Assembly (NCBI RefSeq): GCF_000308455.1
Contig: NZ_BAFP01000019.1
Coordinates: 1-55,419, forward strand
Direction of reading: 5' to 3'
Source: Nocardia abscessus NBRC 100374
GTDB taxonomy: Bacteria; Actinomycetota; Actinomycetes; Mycobacteriales; Mycobacteriaceae
DNA length: 55,419 nt
The notes under the pieces are model-generated. The model did no database searches, had not been told where the DNA came from, and saw nothing but the letters and a program-made list of their open reading frames with translations. A program made the position numbers and the translations under genes. Of the stretch, positions 34,564 to 44,101 are shown piece by piece; the first letter of the stretch is position 1; each line of letters begins with the position of its first letter.

Positions 34564-34959
34564 GTGGCAGGACGAGGGACGGTCGATCCCGCGCAGATGC
34601 GGGCGGCGGTGGCGGTGGTGAGCGAGTGGTTGCGGGACGAATCGGTCGATGCCCCTGCGCGTCCCGAACTCGCTGCGGCGGTGCGGACGACGGCGCGGTC
34701 ACTGGCAGCCTCCGCGCCCGGGCATTCGGTCGAGCTCCGGGTGCCGCCATTCGTCGCGGTGCAGTGCATCGAGGGTCCGCGGCACACCAGGGGCACCCCG
34801 CCGAACGTCGTCGAGACCGACGCCCGCACCTGGCTGCTGCTGTCCACCGGCCTGCTCGAGTTCGACGCCGCCCTCGCCTCCGGCGCGGTCAGCGCCTCCG
34901 GCACCCGCGCGGCCGAGATCGCCCATTGGCTACCGATCGTCCGGGCGACGACCGACTGA
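34564..34959 (+). CDS. Sterol carrier family protein (SCP_3-type)
   Basis: Small cytoplasmic protein of 131 aa. It matches the bacterial SCP ortholog group found just upstream of purF in mycobacteria (Rv0807-like, from memory). Visible features are an N-terminal helix (MRAAVAVVSEWLRDE), SVELRVPPFVAVQCIEGPRHTRGTPPNVVETDARTWLLL and the closing GTRAAEIAHWLPIV. Lipid binding is suggested by the family name but not shown. The GTG start is supported by a TAGGGT hexamer seven bases upstream. Confidence 0.8.
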   Translation: MAGRGTVDPAQMRAAVAVVSEWLRDESVDAPARPELAAAVRTTARSLAASAPGHSVELRVPPFVAVQCIEGPRHTRGTPPNVVETDARTWLLLSTGLLEFDAALASGAVSASGTRAAEIAHWLPIVRATTD

Positions 34960-35015
34960 CATCGCGCGCAGACGAACGACGTGGCCGGACCCGCCCGCCA
35001 CAGGGACGCACTGCC

Positions 35016-35074
35016 TTTCGGTGAACGGCGGCGCACTGCCATCAGTGAGCGAACGGCATCGCCTTCGGTGAACG
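35016..35074. repeat. Degenerate short repeats in the SCP/YhgE intergenic region
   Basis: TTCGGTGAACG occurs at 35017-35027 and 35064-35074. A degenerate relative (CAGTGAGCGAACGGC) lies between them. Reading the minus strand they form about three imperfect units starting CGTTC. The meaning is unknown. Confidence 0.35.
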
Positions 35075-35107
35075 ACGCGAGATCCATGCACAGGGGTTCG
35101 GCGGGCG

Positions 35108-35152
35108 CGTTCGCCCATGCAACCCGATGCCTGCCGTTCCGGCGGGCGAACG
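35108..35152 (-). terminator. Hairpin after the YhgE/Pip-like gene
   Basis: CGTTCGCCC (35108-35116) pairs perfectly with GGGCGAACG (35144-35152), just beyond the minus-strand stop at 35155. The loop is 27 bases long, so it is a modest terminator candidate. Confidence 0.45.
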
Positions 35153-35154
35153 AC

Positions 35155-36492
35155 TCACACCTGGACGATATTGCGGCGCTCCAGCCCCTTGCGGTCGTAG
35201 AAGCGGGTGACCGCCGCGCCGAAGACCAGCCCGATCGCGAGTCCGAGGACCGCCATCCACACGCCGCGAGTGAGTCCCGCCTCGAACTTCGCGTCGAAAT
35301 AGAGGATCGACCGCACACCGAGGAACACCTGGTGCATCGGTTCGAAGGAGGCGAGCCAGCCGAAGTACCGCGGAGTCGCCTCGATCGGCACGGTGCCGCC
35401 GGAGGACGGCAAACCCAGGATGACGAACAGGATCAGGTTCACCAGCAAGCCCGCCGAGCCGATCGCCGCCAGCATGGACAGCCCGGTCACGCCGACGGCG
35501 GTCATCGCGAGCGCGCTGTAGAGGTACAGCGCGAGCGGATTGCCGATCGGCATGTCCAGCAGCTTGCCGACGACCAGGAACACCGCGGCGACGATGTTCG
35601 CCGCCAGCACGAACACGCCCCACTTGATCAACAGCGTCTTGAAACGCGAGATCGGCGTGGGCGGGTAGTGCACGTACCACGGCCCGTACTCGGTGGGCAC
35701 GAAGCCGAGCTGCGCATCGATCATCGTGTGGATGACCATCGCGCCGACCACCCCGGCCAACAGCAGCAGCAGGGCGTAGAAGAACGCGGTCAAGCCTTGG
35801 CCGCTACCGTGCGGCAGTGGGTGATACTGCTGCTCGACCACCTCGACCGGCGACGCCAGCGCGACCTTGGTCGCGCCGGTCAGCTCGGGCGCGGGCGGGC
35901 CGCCGGGGCGCGGGGCGAGCTGCGCGTTCACCTGGTCGAGCAACTGCTTTCCGACCTGCTTGTTCACCTCGGTCAGCGCCTCGTTGCCGACCCGGAGCAT
36001 GATCTGGGTGCCGAACGCGCCGGTGCGCGGGTTCGTCTGCAGTGTGATGGTCGGCCGCTGGATATCGCCCGGTATGACACTGCCCACACCCAGATTGCCG
36101 AGCCGCTTGCTGAAATCGCCCGGGATGACGATCGCGCCGTAGACCTGTCCGGACTGCATCTGTCGCTCGGACTCGCTGATGCCGACCACGCGCAGGTCGA
36201 CCTTGTCCGAGGGCACCCCCGAGGCCAGTGCTTCGGTGATCTGGTTGCCGAAATTGACCTGCTGCTTGCTGTCCCCGCTGCCGATGGTGTCGCCGACGTC
36301 CTGGTTGACCAGGGCGATCGGGAAATCGTGCAGGTTCTTCTCCGGATCGACGACATAGTCGAGGTACATGATGCCCAGCAGCGCGGTGAGCAGGCTCAGC
36401 ACAACCAGCGGAAAGAGCACCATCCGCGACCATGGCCTGCGCCCCGCGCGCGCTCCCGACTCGGTCTTGCTCACGTCGTCCGTAGTCGTCAC
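35155..36492 (-). CDS. YhgE/Pip-like (DUF3533/SNG1) membrane protein
   Basis: Membrane protein of 445 aa. One N-terminal helix (MVLFPLVVLSLLTALLGIMYLDYV) is followed by a 190-residue extracytoplasmic domain with DFPIALVNQDVG and YGAIVIPGDFSKRL, typical of YhgE/Pip proteins. Five C-terminal helices have the ABC-2 permease look. Relatives take part in export, phage infection or type VII-linked functions; no precise role can be given. GTG 36492 is chosen because TACGGT lies seven bases upstream; GTG 36501 is the alternative. It is divergent from purF. Confidence 0.82.
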   Translation of the reverse strand: MTTTDDVSKTESGARAGRRPWSRMVLFPLVVLSLLTALLGIMYLDYVVDPEKNLHDFPIALVNQDVGDTIGSGDSKQQVNFGNQITEALASGVPSDKVDLRVVGISESERQMQSGQVYGAIVIPGDFSKRLGNLGVGSVIPGDIQRPTITLQTNPRTGAFGTQIMLRVGNEALTEVNKQVGKQLLDQVNAQLAPRPGGPPAPELTGATKVALASPVEVVEQQYHPLPHGSGQGLTAFFYALLLLLAGVVGAMVIHTMIDAQLGFVPTEYGPWYVHYPPTPISRFKTLLIKWGVFVLAANIVAAVFLVVGKLLDMPIGNPLALYLYSALAMTAVGVTGLSMLAAIGSAGLLVNLILFVILGLPSSGGTVPIEATPRYFGWLASFEPMHQVFLGVRSILYFDAKFEAGLTRGVWMAVLGLAIGLVFGAAVTRFYDRKGLERRNIVQV

Positions 36493-36499
36493 GGTGCGC

Positions 36500-36505
36500 A
36501 CCGTA
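36500..36505 (-). promoter_or_regulatory. Candidate -10 of the YhgE/Pip-like gene
   Basis: TACGGT on the minus strand ends seven bases before the GTG at 36492. It has the same sequence as the -10 of the ene-reductase gene. Confidence 0.4.
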
Positions 36506-36594
36506 ACAGCTGCGGGCGCCGGAAATAGTCCGGTTCGGTCACCCCGGATTGCTACCCGGATGCGGCGGCGTGCGAGTGCCCCGCCGTCCACCCG

Positions 36595-36600
36595 TAGAAT
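36595..36600 (+). promoter_or_regulatory. Candidate -10 of purF
   Basis: TAGAAT, close to consensus, would give a leader of about 30 bases carrying AGGGAG (36627-36632) six bases before the GTG at 36639. Confidence 0.45.
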
Positions 36601-36638
36601 GAAATTTGCCCCCAGCCCGCCCGAACAGGGAGCAAACG

Positions 36639-38228
36639 GTGACCAACGCCGAACTGCCGGTCGACAGCATTTCCGCCACCTCGTGTCCCGCCCCGGACGT
36701 CGACGAGAACGAGCCGCGCGAGGAGTGCGGAGTGTTCGGAGTCTGGGCGCCGAGTGAAGAAGTGGCGAAGCTCACGTATTACGGGCTCTATGCCTTGCAA
36801 CACCGTGGGCAGGAGGCGGCAGGCATCGCGGTGTCGGACGGTTCGCAGATCCTCGTCTTCAAGGACCTGGGTCTGGTCAGCCAGGTGTTCGACGAGCAGA
36901 CGCTGGCGGCCATGCCGGGTCACATCGCCGTCGGTCACTGTCGTTACTCCACCACGGGTGGCGTGACCTGGGAGAACGCCCAGCCCATCTTCCGCACCAC
37001 CGCCGTCGGTTCCGGACTGGCTCTGGGGCACAACGGCAACCTGGTCAATACCGCCGAATTGGCGGGCCGCGCACGCGAACTCGGCTTGCTCGCCTCCGTT
37101 CGCGGCGGGCGCCCGCAGCCCGCCGCGGCAACCTCCGACTCCGACGTGGTCACCGCGCTGCTCGCGCACGCCGCCGCCGATTCCAGCATCGAGCAGGCCG
37201 CGATGCAGCTGCTGCCCACTTTGCGGGGCGCGTTCTGCCTGACCTTCATGGACGAGCACACCCTCTACGCCGCGCGCGACCCGCACGGGGTGCGCCCGCT
37301 GTGCCTGGGCAGGCTGGAGCGTGGCTGGGTCGTTGCCAGCGAGACCGCCGCGCTGGACATCGTCGGCGCGGCGTTCGTCCGTGAGATCGAACCCGGCGAA
37401 CTGCTGGCGATCGACGCCGACGGCGTGCGCTCGATGCGCTTCGCCAACCCCGAGCCCAAGGGTTGTGTCTTCGAGTACGTGTATCTGGCTCGGCCCGACA
37501 GCACCATCGCCGGACGGTCGGTGCATGCCACCCGGGTCGAGATCGGCCGTCGCCTGGCGAAGGAGCATCCGGTCGAGGCCGATTTGGTGATCCCGGTGCC
37601 GGAGTCCGGCACGCCCGCCGCCGTGGGCTACGCGCAGGGTTCGGGGGTGCCCTACGGCCAGGGCCTGATGAAGAACGCCTACGTCGGGCGCACATTCATC
37701 CAGCCGAGCCAGACCATCCGGCAGCTGGGCATCCGGCTCAAGCTCAATCCGCTGCGCGAGGTCATCCGGGGCAAGCGCCTGATCGTCGTGGACGACTCGA
37801 TCGTGCGCGGCAATACCCAGCGCGCGCTGATCCGCATGCTGCGCGAGGCGGGAGCGTTGGAGATCCACGTGCGGATCGCCTCGCCGCCGGTGAAGTGGCC
37901 GTGCTTCTACGGCATCGACTTCGCCTCACGGGCGGAGCTGATCGCCAACGGCGCGGGGACCGAAGGTGACGTCGCCGACATGGTCGAGGGCGTGCGCCGT
38001 TCGATCGGCGCCGACACGCTCGGCTACATCTCCTTGGACGGCATGATCGCCGCGACCGAGCAGCCGCGCTCGCGGCTGTGCGCCGCGTGCTTCGACGGCG
38101 ACTATCCGATCCCGCTGCCCACCGAGGCCGCCATCGGGAAGAACGTGCTCGAGGGCATGCTCACCGGCCAGTCCGAGGCAGAGCTGTTGGGTAAGAACGC
38201 GAATGCGAGCGCACTGAGCCGTCCGTAA
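36639..38228 (+). CDS. purF: Amidophosphoribosyltransferase
   Basis: First committed step of purine synthesis: PRPP + glutamine to phosphoribosylamine. The 529-aa protein has a propeptide of about 27 residues before the nucleophile cysteine in REECGVFGVW, so the propeptide is presumably cleaved. The Ntn glutaminase domain includes HRGQEAAGIA and CRYSTTG. The PRPP loop is VVDDSIVRGNT. Cysteines in WPCFYGIDF and LCAACF fit the [4Fe-4S] cluster of the Bacillus-type enzyme. The GTG has AGGGAG six bases upstream. Normally purM follows directly; here a transporter operon lies between. Confidence 0.97.
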   Translation: MTNAELPVDSISATSCPAPDVDENEPREECGVFGVWAPSEEVAKLTYYGLYALQHRGQEAAGIAVSDGSQILVFKDLGLVSQVFDEQTLAAMPGHIAVGHCRYSTTGGVTWENAQPIFRTTAVGSGLALGHNGNLVNTAELAGRARELGLLASVRGGRPQPAAATSDSDVVTALLAHAAADSSIEQAAMQLLPTLRGAFCLTFMDEHTLYAARDPHGVRPLCLGRLERGWVVASETAALDIVGAAFVREIEPGELLAIDADGVRSMRFANPEPKGCVFEYVYLARPDSTIAGRSVHATRVEIGRRLAKEHPVEADLVIPVPESGTPAAVGYAQGSGVPYGQGLMKNAYVGRTFIQPSQTIRQLGIRLKLNPLREVIRGKRLIVVDDSIVRGNTQRALIRMLREAGALEIHVRIASPPVKWPCFYGIDFASRAELIANGAGTEGDVADMVEGVRRSIGADTLGYISLDGMIAATEQPRSRLCAACFDGDYPIPLPTEAAIGKNVLEGMLTGQSEAELLGKNANASALSRP

Positions 38229-38466
38229 CCCTTTCGCGGGTACCGCCATCCGGTGTCGCACACCGTGATCTGGCGTGCTCGAGACATCACAAACGCCAAT
38301 TCTGGACGTATGACCGGTTTTCCCGGCGTCGGAGGCGTCGCGCATAACACCTGCTGACGACGCCGCGGATTTTCTTCGGAAACGTAACGTGCCGAAAATG
38401 CTTCGTAGGTACGGTGCCGATCAGATCGGAAGTTCACCCGTGTCCGCACCGGGCCAGGAGAACGCG

Positions 38467-40107
38467 GTGCGGCGCTCGAGAAGTGGGGCCGTGATGAGGA
38501 ATTCGAGGGTTGGCCGACGCGCCGGGACGCAAACCATCGCCACCGTCGGCTTACTGGCGCTGGCGGCGTCGGTGCTGGCGGGCTGCGGTTCCGGACGAAC
38601 CGGGGAGGGAGGCGACGGCGCCGGGCTGGTGGCGGGCACCACCGACAAGATCTTCTCGCTCGATCCGGCGGCCGCTTACGACAACGGCTCGCTGGTCGCC
38701 GAGACACAGATCTACCAATACCTGCTCAACTTCGCGCCCGGTGACGCGACGCCGAAGCCGGATGCGGCGCAGAAGTGCGAGTTCACCGCGCCGACGGTGT
38801 ACACCTGCACGTTGAAGGACGGCCTGAAGTTCGCCAACGGTAACCCGCTCACCGCGACCAGCGTGAAGTTCTCCTTCGACCGGATGCTGCGGATCAACGA
38901 CCCGAACGGGCCCGCGTCCCTGCTCGGCAACCTGGAAAAGACCGATGTGGTGGACGCGCGCACCGTCGCGTTCACGCTGAAGGTGGCCGACGACCAGACC
39001 TTCCCCGCGATCCTGCCCACCCAGGCGGGTCCGATCGTCGACGAGAAGGTCTACGCGCCGGACAAGGTGATGCCGGACGAGGACGTGGTGCAAGCCAAGG
39101 GCTACTCCGGTCCGTACACCATCGCCGCTTACGACAAGAACAAGCTGGTCGAATACCAGGCGTTCGCCGACTACAACGGCATCCTCGGCACTCCGAAGAC
39201 CGAGACCGTGTCGACGAAGTACTACGCCACCACCGACAACATGAAGCTGGACCTGCAGAACGGGTCGCTCGATGTCGGCTACCGGTCGTTCACGCCCACC
39301 GACGTCGAATCGCTGCGCAACGACGGCAGAGTCGCTGTGCACGAGGGGCCCGGTGGCGAACTGCGCTACATCGTGTTCAACCTGAACACCATGCCGGGCG
39401 GCACGCCGGAACAGAAACTGGCCGTGCGCAAGGCGGTCGCGTCCACCGTCGACCGGACCGCGCTGGCCGACAGCGTCTACAAGAAGACGTATCTGCCCGC
39501 GTATTCGTCCGTGCCGCAGGGCATGCCGGGCGCGGCGGAGCCGTTCAAGGACATCTACGGAGCCCAGCCGAACAAGGACCAGGCGGCGAAGTTCCTCGCC
39601 GACGCGGGGGTGACGACGCCGGTAGAGCTGAAACTCCAGTACAACCCCGATCACTACGGTTCCAGCAGCTCCGAGGAGTACGCGGCGATCAAGTCGCAGC
39701 TGGAGGCCACGGGTTTGTTCCGAGTCGACCTGCAATCCACCGAATGGGTGACCTACCAGCGCGAACGGGCGCGCGACGCGTACCCGGTCTACCAATTCGG
39801 TTGGTTCCCGGACTTCCCGGACCCGGACAACTACCTCTCGCCGTTCTTCGGTCCGAACAACTTCCTGCAATCGCATTTCGAGAACCCCGGCATCTCCGCA
39901 CAGCTGATCGCACAGGCGACGCAGCCGGACAAGGACAAGCGGCTCGCGCAGATCGGTCAGGTGCAGCGTGACCTCGCGCAGAACTTCCTGCCGATCGTCC
40001 CGCTGCTGTCCGGCAAGCAGATCGCGGTCGCGGCCGCGGGTGTGCAAGGCGTGCAGCAGACGCTCGATTCGTCGTTCAAGTTCCGCTATACGGTGCTGAG
40101 CAAGTGA
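38467..40107 (+). CDS. ABC transporter substrate-binding lipoprotein, peptide/nickel (DppA/OppA) family
   Basis: Extracytoplasmic solute-binding lipoprotein of 546 aa. The signal has a basic n-region, the core TIATVGLLALAAS, and a lipobox VLAGC with the lipidated cysteine at about residue 42. The family 5 binding domain includes DGLKFANGNPLTATSVKFSFDRM, YIVFNLNTMPGGTPEQKLAVRKAVASTVDR and FGWFPDFPDPDNYLSPFF. The GTG at 38467 is preferred because AGGAG lies six bases upstream; ATG 38494 is the alternative. It probably binds oligopeptides, but nickel or other ligands are possible. It is the first gene of a four-gene operon. Confidence 0.93.
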   Translation: MRRSRSGAVMRNSRVGRRAGTQTIATVGLLALAASVLAGCGSGRTGEGGDGAGLVAGTTDKIFSLDPAAAYDNGSLVAETQIYQYLLNFAPGDATPKPDAAQKCEFTAPTVYTCTLKDGLKFANGNPLTATSVKFSFDRMLRINDPNGPASLLGNLEKTDVVDARTVAFTLKVADDQTFPAILPTQAGPIVDEKVYAPDKVMPDEDVVQAKGYSGPYTIAAYDKNKLVEYQAFADYNGILGTPKTETVSTKYYATTDNMKLDLQNGSLDVGYRSFTPTDVESLRNDGRVAVHEGPGGELRYIVFNLNTMPGGTPEQKLAVRKAVASTVDRTALADSVYKKTYLPAYSSVPQGMPGAAEPFKDIYGAQPNKDQAAKFLADAGVTTPVELKLQYNPDHYGSSSSEEYAAIKSQLEATGLFRVDLQSTEWVTYQRERARDAYPVYQFGWFPDFPDPDNYLSPFFGPNNFLQSHFENPGISAQLIAQATQPDKDKRLAQIGQVQRDLAQNFLPIVPLLSGKQIAVAAAGVQGVQQTLDSSFKFRYTVLSK

Positions 40108-41243
40108 GTTCCGGCGACGCAGCCGGTGCCGGGACGACTACGGCGCCGGAGAACGTGCGCACACCGGTCCCGGCCCGGCGGTTCTGGCTGCTGCGAAGGA
40201 ACAAGGGCCGCGACGATTCCCGTCACCTGGCGCTGTTGCGCTACCTGGGCGTTCGCCTGCTGCTGATTCCGGTGACCGCGTTGATCCTGGTGACGGTCGT
40301 GTTCTTCCTGATGCGCGTGGTCGGCGACCCGATCAGCGCGGCGATGGGCGGGCGTATGACCCAGGAACAGATCGAGGCGCGCAAGGAGGCGGCCGGGCTC
40401 AACCGGCCGGTGCTGGCCCAGTATTGGGACTACCTTTCCGGACTGCTGCGCGGGGATCTCGGCCGCTCGCAGGACAACCGGGAGATCAGCGAGGTGGTGC
40501 TCACCTACGGCGCGGCTTCGCTGGAGCTGGTGTGCTGGGCGTTGGTCGTCGCGTTCGCGATCGGCGTCCCGCTGGGCAGATACGCCGCGACCCACCGGGA
40601 TTCGGCCGCCGACACCACGTTGCGGCTGCTGGCCATCCTGTTCTACGCCGCGCCGGTGTTCTTCGTCGGCCTGCTGTTGAAGCTGGTCTTCGCCGTGCAA
40701 CTGGGCTGGCTGCCGGTCGCGGGACGGGCGAGCACCAACGTGGAACTGCGGCTGCAGCACGTTTCGCCGAAGACGAACATCATGGTGATCGACGCGATCC
40801 TCTACGGCGACCCCGGATATCTGCTCGACGTGCTGAAACACGCGGTGCTCCCGGCCATCGCGCTCGGCCTGCTCACCGCGGGCATCTTCCTGCGGCTGGT
40901 GCGGATCAACCTGATCCAGACCCTCCGCGCCGACTACGTGGACGCGGCACGGGCGCGCGGCCTGTCCCGGCGCGTGGTGACCGGGCGGCATGCCTTCCGC
41001 AACGCGATGATCCCGATCGTCACGGTGATGGGCATGCAGATCGCCATGATGCTCGGCGCCTCGGTGCTCACCGAGACCACATTCGAGTGGAAGGGCCTCG
41101 GCTACCAGTTCGCGCAGTACCTCTCGGCCCGCGACTTCATCGCCGTGCAGGGCATCGTCGCGTTCATCGCGCTCATCGTGGCGGTGCTGAGCTTCGTGGT
41201 GGACGTGCTGGTGGCGCTGATCGATCCGAGGGTGAGGTTCTGA
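40104..41243 (+). CDS. Peptide-type ABC transporter permease (DppB-like)
   Basis: Inner membrane permease of 379 aa. A first helix (LLLIPVTALILVTVVFFLMRVV) is followed by the extracytoplasmic loop with GLNRPVLAQYWDYLSGLLRGDLG and five more helices. The EAA motif is ADYVDAARARGLSRRVVTGRHAFRNAMIPIV. The N-terminal 50 residues are an extra hydrophilic tail. GTG overlaps the binding-protein stop by four bases. Confidence 0.94.
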   Translation: MSSGDAAGAGTTTAPENVRTPVPARRFWLLRRNKGRDDSRHLALLRYLGVRLLLIPVTALILVTVVFFLMRVVGDPISAAMGGRMTQEQIEARKEAAGLNRPVLAQYWDYLSGLLRGDLGRSQDNREISEVVLTYGAASLELVCWALVVAFAIGVPLGRYAATHRDSAADTTLRLLAILFYAAPVFFVGLLLKLVFAVQLGWLPVAGRASTNVELRLQHVSPKTNIMVIDAILYGDPGYLLDVLKHAVLPAIALGLLTAGIFLRLVRINLIQTLRADYVDAARARGLSRRVVTGRHAFRNAMIPIVTVMGMQIAMMLGASVLTETTFEWKGLGYQFAQYLSARDFIAVQGIVAFIALIVAVLSFVVDVLVALIDPRVRF

Positions 41244-42286
41244 TGACCGCTCCGGAACTGCTGAACGAACCGCTGGTCACGCCACCGGCGGCACGCCGGG
41301 GTGTGCCCGGCCTGCGACTGTTCGCCATGACCGCGGGCTTGCAGCGCGCGACGCTGATCTTCGGGCTCGGCCTGGTCGGCGTCTTCGTGGTCGCCGCCGT
41401 CTTCGCCCCGTTCATCGCGCCGTACGGATTCGCCCAGAGCGCCGCCGACGGAGTCGATTTCGCCCGGCAGCAGGCGCCGTCGGCCGAGCACTGGTTCGGC
41501 ACCTCGGTGCGCGGGGAGGACGTGTTCTCCCGGGTGATCTACGGTGCGCGGACCGCACTGTGGGTGATCGCGATCTCGCTGGTGCTCTCGTTGCTGATCG
41601 GGGTGCCGCTCGGGCTGCTGTCCGGCTATCTCGGCCGGTGGCCGGACCGATTGCTGGTGCTGTTCATGGACGCGATGTACGCGTTCCCGACGCTGCTGCT
41701 GGCGATCGTGGTGTCCATCGTGGTCGCGGGCGGGCGCTCCACCAGTCTGGGCGGTGTGCTGTCCGCGGCGGTCGCCATCACGGCGGTGTTCGTGCCGCAG
41801 TACTTCCGGGTGGTGCGCAACGCGACCGTGGCGGTGAAGCAGGAGCCGTACGTGGACGCCGCCCGGGTGACCGGCGCGTCCACCACGCGAATCCTGTTCC
41901 GGCACATCCTGGCCAACGTCACCCAGTCGCTGCCGGTGATCGTGACGCTCAACGGGTCGGAGGCCATCCTCACCCTGGCCGGCCTCGGGTTCCTCGGTTT
42001 CGGCATCGAACCGACCCAGGCCGCGGAGTGGGGCTTCGACCTGAACAAAGCGCTGTCGGACGTCTCCAACGGCATCTGGTGGACCGGCGTCTTCCCCGGC
42101 GTCGCCATCGTGCTGGTGGTGCTCGGCATGACCCTGGTCGGCGAGAGTCTCAACGAAGTGTTCAACCCGATCCTGCGCACCCGCCGTGCGGCGGCGGTGG
42201 CGGTCCCGGCGGCTGCCGTCACCGAAGTCGTTCCCGGCGGGCAGAAAGCCGCGCACGCCGACGGGAAGGACACGGCCGATGTCTGA
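41243..42286 (+). CDS. Peptide-type ABC transporter permease (DppC-like)
   Basis: Inner membrane permease of 347 aa, partner of the preceding gene. It shows the DppC pattern: first helix ATLIFGLGLVGVFVVAAVFAPFIAPYG, then EHWFGTSVRGEDVFSRVIYGARTAL, and the EAA loop EPYVDAARVTGASTTRILFRHILANV. The start overlaps the upstream stop by one base (TGATG). The C-terminal 30 residues are a hydrophilic tail overlapping the ATPase gene by eight bases. Confidence 0.94.
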   Translation: MTAPELLNEPLVTPPAARRGVPGLRLFAMTAGLQRATLIFGLGLVGVFVVAAVFAPFIAPYGFAQSAADGVDFARQQAPSAEHWFGTSVRGEDVFSRVIYGARTALWVIAISLVLSLLIGVPLGLLSGYLGRWPDRLLVLFMDAMYAFPTLLLAIVVSIVVAGGRSTSLGGVLSAAVAITAVFVPQYFRVVRNATVAVKQEPYVDAARVTGASTTRILFRHILANVTQSLPVIVTLNGSEAILTLAGLGFLGFGIEPTQAAEWGFDLNKALSDVSNGIWWTGVFPGVAIVLVVLGMTLVGESLNEVFNPILRTRRAAAVAVPAAAVTEVVPGGQKAAHADGKDTADV

Positions 42287-43970
42287 GCCGATCGCGACAG
42301 ATCGTCCTCGCCCCGCTCTGTCCATCGAATCGCTGTCGGTCACCTTCGCCACCGACGCGGGGCCGGTGCACGCGGTCACCGACGTCTCCTACGAGGTCTA
42401 TCCCGGGGAGGTGCTGGCCATCGTCGGGGAATCCGGCTCGGGCAAGTCGGTGAGTTCGCGCACGGCGATGGGATTGCTGCCGGAGACCGCGACGGTGCGC
42501 GGTCTGGTCACCTTGGGCACCGAGCAGGTCACCGCGATGAGCGAGAAGCAGCTCACCGCACTGCGCGGCGGCGCGATCTCGATGGTGTTCCAGGAACCCG
42601 GTCTGGCGCTCGATCCGCTGTTCACCGTCGGCTTCCAGATCGGCGAGGCGCTGCGGGCGCACACGAAGCTGAGCAAGAAGGCCGCGAAGGCCCGCGCGGT
42701 GGAACTGTTGCGCCTGGTCGGGCTGCCCGATCCGGAGCACCGGGTGGACTACTACCCGCACCAGCTCTCCGGCGGGCAGAAACAACGCGTGGTGATCGCC
42801 ATCGCCATCGCCTGCGAGCCGAAGGTGATCATCGCCGACGAGCCGACCACGGCGCTGGACGTCACCGTGCAGGCCGAGATCCTCGCCCTGCTGCGGGACC
42901 TGCGCGACCGCACCGGCAGCGCGATCGTGCTGATCACCCACAACATGGGCGTGGTCGCCGATATCGCCGACCGCGTGGTGGTGATGCGGGACGGCGCGGT
43001 GGTCGAGCAGGCGCCGGTGGACGAGCTGTTCGCGCGGCCCGCCGCGGACTACACCCGTGCCCTGCTGGCCGCGGTGCCCCATCTGGGCACCGAGCAGCTC
43101 GAGCACGGCCCGTCCGACAGCGCCCGCACCGAGGGCGATCCGGTGCTGGAGGTCCGTGACCTGGTGGTCGAATTCCCCGGCCCGTTCGGCCGGCCACGGT
43201 TGCGCGCGGTGGACGGGGTGAGCCTGCGCATCGGGCACGGCGAGACCCTCGGCCTGGTCGGCGAGTCCGGATCGGGCAAGTCCACCATCGGCCGCTGCGT
43301 TGCGGCGCTGCAACGGCCGACTTCAGGGATGGTGCGGGTACGTGGCCAGGACATTGCTGGGCTGTCCCCGCGCAAGCTGCGGCCGATCCGGCGGCGCTTC
43401 GGCTTCGTCTTCCAGGACCCGGCCAGTTCGCTGAACCCCCGGCTGACCGTGGGCGAGTGCGTGGCCGAACCGCTCATCGTGCACAAGGCCGGAAGTTCCG
43501 CGCAGATCCGCGCCAGAGTGCGCCGACTGCTCGACGACGTGCGTTTGCCCGCGGGCACCGAACGCAGGTACCCGCACGAGCTGTCCGGCGGGCAGCGTCA
43601 GCGCGCCAGCCTGGCCCGAGCCCTGGTGCTCGACCCGGACCTGCTGGTCGCCGACGAGCCGACCAGCGCGCTGGACGTCTCGGTACAGGCGGCGGTGCTG
43701 GAGCTGTTCGGTCAGCTCCAGCGCGAATGCGGCTGGGCGTGCCTGTTCATCAGCCACGACCTGGCGGTGGTCGACCAGCTCGCCGACCGGATCATGGTGT
43801 TGCGCGACGGTGCGGTGGTCGAACAGGGTGATCGTGATCGCATCCTGCGCGCGCCGCGGGAGGAGTACACGCGGCGCCTGGTAGCGGCGGTGCCGGTGCC
43901 CGACCCGGTGCGGCAGCGCCATCGCCGGGCCCGGACGGCCGGGTTGTTCGACGGGAACGAGATGGACTGA
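42279..43970 (+). CDS. Fused peptide ABC transporter ATPase (DppD-DppF tandem)
   Basis: Cytoplasmic ATPase of 563 aa with two complete nucleotide-binding domains in one chain. Domain 1 has Walker A GESGSGKSVS, signature LSGGQKQR and Walker B VIIADEPTTALD, with LITHNMG. Domain 2 has Walker A GESGSGKSTI, signature LSGGQRQR and Walker B LLVADEPTSALD, with FISHDLAVV. Both sets look functional, so this replaces separate dppD and dppF genes. The start overlaps the permease gene by eight bases, with GGGAAGGA eight bases upstream. Confidence 0.95.
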   Translation: MSEPIATDRPRPALSIESLSVTFATDAGPVHAVTDVSYEVYPGEVLAIVGESGSGKSVSSRTAMGLLPETATVRGLVTLGTEQVTAMSEKQLTALRGGAISMVFQEPGLALDPLFTVGFQIGEALRAHTKLSKKAAKARAVELLRLVGLPDPEHRVDYYPHQLSGGQKQRVVIAIAIACEPKVIIADEPTTALDVTVQAEILALLRDLRDRTGSAIVLITHNMGVVADIADRVVVMRDGAVVEQAPVDELFARPAADYTRALLAAVPHLGTEQLEHGPSDSARTEGDPVLEVRDLVVEFPGPFGRPRLRAVDGVSLRIGHGETLGLVGESGSGKSTIGRCVAALQRPTSGMVRVRGQDIAGLSPRKLRPIRRRFGFVFQDPASSLNPRLTVGECVAEPLIVHKAGSSAQIRARVRRLLDDVRLPAGTERRYPHELSGGQRQRASLARALVLDPDLLVADEPTSALDVSVQAAVLELFGQLQRECGWACLFISHDLAVVDQLADRIMVLRDGAVVEQGDRDRILRAPREEYTRRLVAAVPVPDPVRQRHRRARTAGLFDGNEMD

Positions 43971-44101
43971 TGGTCCCCCTGTACGGCTCGCGCTGCCCTA
44001 TTGTCAAGAGGGCGAGCCAACACCGGTGCGGGGTCGTTATCCGGCTCCGGTAGCGTGAGCAGGCATCTATCCGCCGATTCGGTTTGGAGCTTTCCCCGAA
44101 G

